Assembly (NCBI GenBank): GCA_910586375.1
Contig: CAJUIE010000113.1
Coordinates: 1-5,622 of the forward strand
DNA from: an uncultured Alistipes sp.
Lineage (GTDB): Bacteria > Bacteroidota > Bacteroidia > Bacteroidales > Rikenellaceae
Direction: 5' to 3'
DNA: 5,622 bases
The notes under the pieces were generated by a model. That model saw only the letters and a program-made list of their open reading frames with translations, was not told where the DNA came from and made no database searches. How positions within the stretch are numbered: the stretch's first letter is position 1; every line of letters starts with the position of its first letter. The position numbers were made by a program, and so were the translations under genes. Of the stretch, positions 1 to 5,622 are shown one piece after another.

Positions 1-2822
1 GAGTAGCTCATGGCCGGAGCTTCGATCGTCTCTCCCGCGGCATAACGTTCGGGAGTCCACGACTTCAGATGCATGTCGTTGTAAAGTCCGTTGGCGCTCA
101 GCTCGGACTGATAGTCCACCACACCGTAGTATCCCAGCACGCCCTGGAACATGAGGTCCAGTTCGAGGCCTTTCCATCCGAAACCCACGCGGAACGTCGT
201 GAAATCGGTCGGAATCTGCCCATTGCCAATAGGCGACACATCCTTTTCGTTGATCTTACCGTCGCCGTTAACATCCCGGTAGATGAAATCACCCTTGCGC
301 GGAGTGCCGAATTCATACATTTCGGTGTATCTGGCCAGCTCCTCGTCGGTATTGATATACCCGTTGCCGTTGCTGCGGTCGATCAGGTAACCGAACACCT
401 GCCCGTAGGGATGTCCCTGCTCGAGGTAGCGCTGCGAATAACCGCTATACCCCGGGCCCGCTTCCGGATAGGGCATCTCGTTGACGTAAACCACCTCGTT
501 TTTGGCATGCGACCAATTGACACCTGCCCGAATGCTCCAGCCGCGGCCCAGGTCTGTGGCATAATCGAGCCCCAATTCGATGCCGCGGTTGCGCATCTCG
601 CCTTCGTTGACCTTCATATAAGAGCTGGGATAAATACCCTGAAAAGCAGGTATGGAGTTGCCGCTCTCAATCAACATGTTGTCGGTGTGGCGGCGGAAGT
701 AGTCGAACGAGAAATTCAGCTTGTTCCACAACCCCACCTCGATGCCGTAGTTCTGGATCAGGTGCTTCTCCGGCTTCAGGTCGGGATTACCCAGCAGACG
801 GATATTACCGTTCTTCTGCACATAATCGGTATAGAGGTAGCGAAAATACCCCACGTCGAAGCTGTCAGAGGCGACCATACCATAAGAAGCCCGCACCTTC
901 AGCAGAGACAGCCACTCCACATCACGCAAGAACGCCTCGTTCGAAGCAACCCAGGCCACCGATGCGGCCGGAACAAACGTGAATCGGTTCTTGCGCGGAA
1001 AAACATCCGAAGCCGTCAGCCCCAGCGTGGCACTTACGACATAACGATCGTCATAGTTATAACCGGCGTTCAAGCCCGAATTCAAATTATAATAAGGCAT
1101 CCCCACGGCCGGATAATCGGCGACCACCGTGCTATGCTGCTCGTCGGTATAATAAGTAAAAAGATGTGCATCAACCCCATGCTTGCCAAACTGTCGCTCA
1201 TAATCGAGCTGCGCGATGAAGTTAAGCGCATACTGGAACTTACCTTCGGCGCCATTGCTGAGGTTCGAGTCGATCGAAGAACCCAATTGGCGGAAATCGC
1301 CCTGTACATAATCGTAATAATAACGGCGATAATCCTGCGTCGAATAGTTCATACGGTCGTTCGAGGACTGGAAAGCCACCTTGCCCGAAAGTGTCAGCCC
1401 GCGCGTGATGAAATCCAGATCGATGCTCAACCCCGCATAAGTCGATAGATACATACCCGTATACTTGGTGTAACCCGAGCGGTTGAGAATGCCATAAGTA
1501 GGACTCTCCACAGTCTCCATGGTCACTACACGTCCGTCATCGGTCACGGGTCCCATCATCGTGGGGGGCAACGAGAAAATCGAGTTATAAATCGTACCGT
1601 TGGTAATGCCGTTACCGGCCAGACGGTCATTGCGTATATTACCAGCCACACCGGCCATAGCGCGTACATGTCTGGAAATATCCACATCGACCTTCGCACG
1701 GAAGTTGACCCAGAAACGCCGCGGAGCCGCAACATACTCCTCGGTCTGCTGCCTGAAGAGCGATGTTTGATTCATAAAGTTGATGTTCGACCACACACGA
1801 GTCTTCTGGCTGCCTCCGCTCACGGTAACACCCAGACGCTCCATAGTACCCATCGGACGCACGAACTCCTTATAATAGTCATTGCTCGGATAAAGCGGGT
1901 TCGTGCCCAGCCGGATCTGCTCCATTTCATAATCGGAAAAGGGAGCATCGCCCGAAGCTCCGTCGTTGCGCCACGCCTGGTTGCGCAGCGTAGCGTAATC
2001 CAGCGATGAGAACCGCTCGGGCTGACGGCTGATCTGCTGCACAGCCATATCGGCCGTAACCCGCACGTCAAACGTTCCGGGAAGGCCCGATTTGGTGTTG
2101 ATAACGATCACACCGTTGGATCCCTTCAGTCCATAAATGGCCATGGCGGCAGCATCCTTGAGCACAACAACATTCTCGATTTCAGCAGCGGTCAGATAAT
2201 CGACGTTATAATCCTGCATGATGATGCCGTCGAGCACAATCAGCGGTGCATGATCATGGATGGTAGACATGCCACGGACATACTTCGATACCGAAGCATT
2301 GCCCGGATCCGACGAATCCTCCTGCGTACCCAGACCCAAAAGCTGCCCTTCGAGCATCTGGCTGAAGCTGGAGGTGGGAATATCCTCAAGCAACTTGCCG
2401 TCGATGGCCGACACGGCCTCTGAAAGCAGACCCCGCCGACGTTTTACGTTATATCCATAATCGAGCACCTCATCCTTGCGCGAGACATCCCGGCGCATGG
2501 TTACTGCAAAAACCACGACCGCTGGTCCAGCCTCCGCGGCGTCCTGTCCGACTTCGCGCGAAGCAGAGGCCACTTCATATCCACTCTTGAGGAACCGGAG
2601 CTGCCCGCTGTCAACTTGCTCCAACTCGAAGCGTCCGAAAAGGTCAGTAGAGCCAAGTTTCTCGCCTGAAGCGTCAAGCACAACAGCCTCGAAAATCGGC
2701 TCTCCGGCTTCATCCTTGACCGTTCCTTTCACGTGCTCCCGGGTCTGTGCCGACAGCTCCCCGCACGGAAAAGCAACGAGGGCCGCAAGCAAAATCGCTG
2801 TTCGTTTTATATCTATTCTCAT
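1..2822 (-). CDS. Second SusC/RagA-family TonB-linked outer membrane protein (3' end outside window)
   Basis: By hand translation the frame is open from ATG at 2822 to the left edge, giving 940 residues with no stop. Aligned with the C-terminus of the upstream SusC, about 90 residues are missing, so the full protein is near 1030 residues, normal for the family. A signal peptide covers residues 1-25 (ILLAALVAFPCGELSA, then Q26). A short carboxypeptidase-regulatory-like beta domain follows (about 31-110; KGTVKDEAGEPIFEAVV and STDLFGRFEL). A degenerate TonB-box region DEVLDYGYNVKRRRG (117-131) leads into the plug (about 134-245), with VRGMST (182-187), APLIVLDGI (192-200), and then VLKDAAAMAIYGLKGSNGVI, which matches the usual family plug signature. 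Barrel marks are GNPDLKPEK (678-686), MRNRGIELGLDY and the DVNGDGKINEKD loop (850-861). It should import a nutrient through the outer membrane with its own or a shared SusD. A partner gene is expected just past the left edge. Substrate is unknown. Confidence 0.95.
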   Translation of the reverse strand, partial: MRIDIKRTAILLAALVAFPCGELSAQTREHVKGTVKDEAGEPIFEAVVLDASGEKLGSTDLFGRFELEQVDSGQLRFLKSGYEVASASREVGQDAAEAGPAVVVFAVTMRRDVSRKDEVLDYGYNVKRRRGLLSEAVSAIDGKLLEDIPTSSFSQMLEGQLLGLGTQEDSSDPGNASVSKYVRGMSTIHDHAPLIVLDGIIMQDYNVDYLTAAEIENVVVLKDAAAMAIYGLKGSNGVIVINTKSGLPGTFDVRVTADMAVQQISRQPERFSSLDYATLRNQAWRNDGASGDAPFSDYEMEQIRLGTNPLYPSNDYYKEFVRPMGTMERLGVTVSGGSQKTRVWSNINFMNQTSLFRQQTEEYVAAPRRFWVNFRAKVDVDISRHVRAMAGVAGNIRNDRLAGNGITNGTIYNSIFSLPPTMMGPVTDDGRVVTMETVESPTYGILNRSGYTKYTGMYLSTYAGLSIDLDFITRGLTLSGKVAFQSSNDRMNYSTQDYRRYYYDYVQGDFRQLGSSIDSNLSNGAEGKFQYALNFIAQLDYERQFGKHGVDAHLFTYYTDEQHSTVVADYPAVGMPYYNLNSGLNAGYNYDDRYVVSATLGLTASDVFPRKNRFTFVPAASVAWVASNEAFLRDVEWLSLLKVRASYGMVASDSFDVGYFRYLYTDYVQKNGNIRLLGNPDLKPEKHLIQNYGIEVGLWNKLNFSFDYFRRHTDNMLIESGNSIPAFQGIYPSSYMKVNEGEMRNRGIELGLDYATDLGRGWSIRAGVNWSHAKNEVVYVNEMPYPEAGPGYSGYSQRYLEQGHPYGQVFGYLIDRSNGNGYINTDEELARYTEMYEFGTPRKGDFIYRDVNGDGKINEKDVSPIGNGQIPTDFTTFRVGFGWKGLELDLMFQGVLGYYGVVDYQSELSANGLYNDMHLKSWTPERYAAGETIEAPAMSY

Positions 2823-2843
2823 GTGATTTCTCTCGTTAAGGGG
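2823..2843 (-). other. 21-base susD-susC spacer with purine-rich start region
   Basis: This is the gap between the susD stop and the start of the second susC. It holds no hairpin and no room for a promoter, so the second susC is probably read on the same transcript. A purine-rich GAGAGAAA run lies about 5 to 12 bases before the ATG at 2822 and may help initiation. It is the only such element in the window and it supports this start. Confidence 0.55.
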
Positions 2844-4697
2844 TTACCAACCGTAATTCTGCCAGGTCTTCTTGGTCAGCGTATAGAGCATCTGCGCCTC
2901 CGACTGCGGAATGGGCAGCAGCACGTCGTAATAATGCGTGGAATTGTTTATCAACGATACCCGACGTTCATAAGTAAAGGTTCCATCCTCGTTTTTGGTA
3001 ATCCACATACTCGTGAGCTTTCCACAAGGTTCGAGGTTCTCCTTGAAGAGCTTGGAGGCGGCATAAGCCTCCGACCAGCGGCGCACATCGAAATAACGGC
3101 ACTCCTCATAGCAGAGCTCCACCCGACGCTCCTGCCGCACACGCAGGATCATCTCCTCCTGCGAAAGTCCCGCTGGCAGGTCGGGCATACCCACGCGACG
3201 ACGCACCGCATTGACCTGCTCCTCGGCGACGGCCAGCTCGCCCGCCTCGGCTGCAGCCTCGGCCAGGTTGAGCTTGATTTCGGCCAACCGGAAATACTTC
3301 CATGGAGCTGAATAATTGCCGTTGTCAATGTCGTCCCTGGGCCCGACGTACTTGCGGAAATAATAGCCCGTACGGGTGAAACGATCGGTACTGCTGTCGT
3401 CGTTAATTCCGTTATCACCTCCCACGAAGGTCTCGGCATACTTGGTCTCACCCTTCCAGTAGAGCGGATCGCCGTTGCGGATGATCGTAACAGCCAGACG
3501 CGGATCACGGGGGGCGGCATAAGGATCGTTCTCGTCGTAACCCAGCGCCTTGGCCTTCGGGTTGTAATTGGGTGACTTGTCGGCATTATAGGGATTCGCC
3601 AGATTGAGCAGCGGCTCGGCCGTAGCACCGTCAGCACTCAACACCTCATAAGCATCGACCAGCTCCTGCACCGGCACGATACCGGCACGACTCGACAGGC
3701 TCCACGTATTGGAGCCGATGTAGTTGTGATCGGTATAACGCTGCTGGCCTCTGCCCTGCCAAATGGTCTCCGGATCGCTGGCCGACGTGAGCGACGTCGA
3801 CGTAAAGAGCTCCTGATAAGCAGCCGCCGGGCCCGTATAGAGTGCGGGATCGTCCACGGTCGTTTTCAGTGCATAGCCGTGAGCCTCCAATTCGCGCACA
3901 GCTTCCTGATTCACCTCGAAAGCCTTCTGCCAGTGGGCTTTTTGCTCGGCCGGGGTGTATTCGTCGATGTCAGCAAAGAGCGGACTCGCTGCGAAAAGGT
4001 ACATCTTCGATTTGAGGCACCAGGCCAGAGCTTTCGTCGCCCGCAGCTGGTCGGCGGCGACATCGATGCGCCACGGCAGCTCGGCCGTATTGATGGCGGC
4101 TGTGCACTCGGCGTCGATCTGCTCGGCAATCCACCACACCGTAGGTTTGGTCAGCGTCATATAGTCGAAATCGTCGGAATAACCGTTGGGGTTATATGCG
4201 AAAGAACCGAACCACTTGAGCATCTCCGACAGATAATAAGCCCGCAGCACATGAGCTTCGGCCCGCCAGCGATTGCGCTCAGCCTCGGTACGCACGTTCG
4301 CCCCATCAATATATTGCAGGAAGGTCGTGGTCTGGCGCAGCTGCCACATGTAAGTGCTGTAGTAATTGACTTCCTCGGAGACGTAATCCCGCAGGGGGTG
4401 CGAGGAGGCCGAAGCCGTTCCCAGGTACATCCGCGCGGGAACACCGTCGGCAAGGGTACCGTAGACATACCACCCCTCGTCGCACAAAGCCGTAGGAGCA
4501 TTACAAACCCAGTAATAGGTCGTCCCTTTGGTCGGAATGTCGTTATAGCAACCGTTCAGATAAGCTCCCGTCATGTCGGGATCAGCAAAAATATCTTCGA
4601 GCGTCACACGACCGTCGGGCGTAATATCGAGCAACGAGCACGACGGAGCCCCTGCAACAGCGAGCAGAAATGCACCGATATATCGTATCATTTTCAT
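2844..4697 (-). CDS. SusD/RagB-family nutrient-binding outer membrane lipoprotein
   Basis: This is a complete 617-residue SusD-like protein, the surface lipoprotein that binds substrate and caps its SusC barrel. A short signal peptide (residues 1-19, hydrophobic AFLLAVAGA) ends at a lipobox APS-C, so Cys20 should be lipidated. The following SLLDITPDG, with an acid at Asp24, fits the surface-export signal of Bacteroidota lipoproteins. Helical TPR-like parts are RWRAEAHVLRAYYLSEMLKW (144-162) and ATKALAWCLKSKMYLFAASP (220-239). Other family marks are PVQELVDAYEV (342-352), APRDPRLAVTI (395-405), RLAEIKLNLAEAAAEAG (470-486), VNAVRRRVGMPDL (495-507), RQERRVELCYEECRYFDVRR (521-540) and the C-terminal LLPIPQSEA (593-601). 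The length is in the upper part of the usual SusD range. Eight cysteines besides Cys20 (for example 50, 65 and 72) are rather many. The partner is most likely the susC just upstream. The ligand is not deducible. Confidence 0.96.
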   Translation of the reverse strand: MKMIRYIGAFLLAVAGAPSCSLLDITPDGRVTLEDIFADPDMTGAYLNGCYNDIPTKGTTYYWVCNAPTALCDEGWYVYGTLADGVPARMYLGTASASSHPLRDYVSEEVNYYSTYMWQLRQTTTFLQYIDGANVRTEAERNRWRAEAHVLRAYYLSEMLKWFGSFAYNPNGYSDDFDYMTLTKPTVWWIAEQIDAECTAAINTAELPWRIDVAADQLRATKALAWCLKSKMYLFAASPLFADIDEYTPAEQKAHWQKAFEVNQEAVRELEAHGYALKTTVDDPALYTGPAAAYQELFTSTSLTSASDPETIWQGRGQQRYTDHNYIGSNTWSLSSRAGIVPVQELVDAYEVLSADGATAEPLLNLANPYNADKSPNYNPKAKALGYDENDPYAAPRDPRLAVTIIRNGDPLYWKGETKYAETFVGGDNGINDDSSTDRFTRTGYYFRKYVGPRDDIDNGNYSAPWKYFRLAEIKLNLAEAAAEAGELAVAEEQVNAVRRRVGMPDLPAGLSQEEMILRVRQERRVELCYEECRYFDVRRWSEAYAASKLFKENLEPCGKLTSMWITKNEDGTFTYERRVSLINNSTHYYDVLLPIPQSEAQMLYTLTKKTWQNYGW

Positions 4698-4715
4698 ATT
4701 GTCCGGGATTAAGGT
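4698..4715 (-). other. 18-base susC-susD spacer without terminator
   Basis: The space between the first susC stop and the susD start is too short for a terminator or promoter and shows no hairpin. Upstream of the ATG only a weak CCGGA element is seen and no good Shine-Dalgarno sequence, which is normal for Bacteroidota. Initiation could use the ATG at 4697 or a second in-frame ATG at 4691. The first is preferred because it gives a lysine near the N-terminus of the signal peptide. Confidence 0.6.
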
Positions 4716-5622
4716 TTACAGTTTGAGCTGAATCGAGAAACTGATATTGCGCGTCAGCGGATACTGGTTTTCGTTGTTCGCCTCAGGGTCGACACTGCGG
4801 GTTTTCATGTTGTTGGTGTTCCACAGATTCTGGCCCGTCACGGCAAAGCGGATACCGCCGATCCCAATCTTCTCCATCCACTTCTTCGGCAGCGAGTAAC
4901 CCAGCTCGACGTTCTTCAGACGCACGAACTTCATGTCGCTGACCACATAATCGCTGCGCTCATTGGTGGCACCGCTGGCGAGCGTCGCGCCGTTCTTGAG
5001 CGCCTGGTAGGTGATCTTCTCGCCGCTTTCGAACCGCTCCTTGGTCCAGGCGTGCAGCTCCCATTCACCCGTCAAATGCCCGTTACCGAACATACCGACG
5101 ACATAAACACCCTGCTTGTGGGCCACACCCTGCCACTGCATACTGAAGTCGAAGTTTTTCCACGACAACGACGTGGTGACCCCATAGGTGATTTCGGGCG
5201 TGCCGGAAGGATAGCCGTAGGGAATCATATCCTTGTCGTCGATCTTACCATCGCCGTTCTGATCGACGAACTTCCACTGTCCGAGGAACGGACGCACATA
5301 ACCGCCGTACATGGCGGTGTACTTGGCCAGATCCTCTTCAGTATTGATATAACCGTTACCGGCTCCGTCGTTATAATCGACCTGAAGCACCCATGTCTGA
5401 CCAATGGGAAAACCGGTCTGCGTGTATTCATAGAGATAGCCGTTACGCCCCGTCTGGCGTTTCACCTCGTCGGCCTCGAGCACCTTGTTGCGGGCGAAGT
5501 TGTAGTTGGCCGAAATGCCGAGGAAGAGGTCCTTGGCGAGGAGCCGCTGATAAGAGAGCACAAGTTCATAACCGTGATTCTTCACACGCCCCATGTTCAC
5601 TCGGGGAAGCGCCCCCGAAGAG
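4716..5622 (-). CDS. SusC/RagA-family TonB-linked outer membrane protein, C-terminal part (5' end outside window)
   Basis: This is the C-terminal 301 residues of a SusC-like TonB-dependent transporter. The frame stays open to the right edge, with a sequence reading SSGALPRVNMGRVKNHGYE across it, so the GTG at 5600 is an internal valine codon and not a start. Family signs are the N-G-R-V-x-N-x-G-Y-E strand typical of SusC barrels, a GNGYINTEEDLAKYTAMY block (5307-5357), and an acidic DQNGDGKIDDKD loop (5229-5264) with EF-hand spacing. Later come the VRLKNVELGYSLPKKW strand and a C-terminal aromatic/hydrophobic strand ending SFSIQLKL before TAA. In the family this protein forms the outer-membrane barrel, energised by TonB-ExbBD, through which substrate captured by SusD is imported. 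The susD-like gene starts 18 bases after the stop, as expected for its partner. The substrate cannot be told, and the plug, TonB box and signal peptide are outside the window. Confidence 0.95.
   Translation of the reverse strand, partial: SSGALPRVNMGRVKNHGYELVLSYQRLLAKDLFLGISANYNFARNKVLEADEVKRQTGRNGYLYEYTQTGFPIGQTWVLQVDYNDGAGNGYINTEEDLAKYTAMYGGYVRPFLGQWKFVDQNGDGKIDDKDMIPYGYPSGTPEITYGVTTSLSWKNFDFSMQWQGVAHKQGVYVVGMFGNGHLTGEWELHAWTKERFESGEKITYQALKNGATLASGATNERSDYVVSDMKFVRLKNVELGYSLPKKWMEKIGIGGIRFAVTGQNLWNTNNMKTRSVDPEANNENQYPLTRNISFSIQLKL

Noticed and set aside
69..1448. A 459-codon open frame on the plus strand
   Set aside because: It lies wholly antisense to the second susC. Its translation has no recognisable domain, and the minus-strand frame reads as a full SusC barrel. 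It arises from codon bias on the opposite strand.
2754..2768. Possible lipobox in the signal peptide of the second SusC (AFPC, Cys20)
   Set aside because: The proline at -1 does not fit a lipobox, and a normal signal peptidase I site (LSA before Q26) lies just after it, as expected for a barrel protein.
2733..3311. A 192-codon plus-strand frame spanning the susD-susC boundary
   Set aside because: It overlaps two well-supported minus-strand genes and has no motif or initiation signal of its own.
3726..4712. A 328-codon open frame on the plus strand
   Set aside because: It is antisense to the susD-like gene, whose family motifs are intact throughout. The translation is arginine-rich and without domain structure.
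5598..5600. GTG as the start of a 294-residue protein
   Set aside because: The frame stays open upstream to the window edge with typical SusC barrel sequence, so the gene is cut by the window and this codon is internal.

Overview
The window reads as part of a Bacteroidota outer-membrane nutrient-uptake locus (SusC/SusD type). All three genes lie on the minus strand, so the order of transcription is right to left. The paired SusC-like TonB-dependent porin and SusD-like lipoprotein are hallmarks of Bacteroidota. The moderately high GC content and GC-rich third positions would fit Alistipes or another Bacteroidales gut lineage. That genus-level guess is inference from composition only.

Layout in transcription order: (1) 5622 to 4716, the C-terminal 301 residues of a first SusC-like barrel, whose 5' part lies beyond the right edge; (2) 4697 to 2844, a complete 617-residue SusD/RagB-like surface lipoprotein; (3) 2822 to 1, the first 940 residues of a second SusC-like receptor, whose last ~90 residues lie beyond the left edge. 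The gaps between genes are 18 and 21 bases, with no terminator or promoter visible in either. The three genes are therefore almost certainly cotranscribed as susC-susD-susC. The second susC probably has its own susD just outside the window, making a tandem double susCD unit.

How they work together: a SusC-like protein forms a 22-strand TonB-driven barrel, and SusD caps it from the outside as a substrate-binding lid, so each pair imports an oligosaccharide or peptide-like nutrient. Nothing in the window (no glycoside hydrolase, sulfatase, peptidase or regulator) tells which substrate is used.

No RNA gene, insertion sequence, CRISPR array or intergenic stretch over 25 bases is present. Long open frames on the plus strand (for example 69-1448 and 3726-4712) are antisense shadows of the real genes. 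I see no clearly undescribed system. The points most worth checking are the divergent TonB-box and plug region of the second SusC, an abrupt synonymous-codon shift inside that gene near position 750-824, and the tandem arrangement itself.
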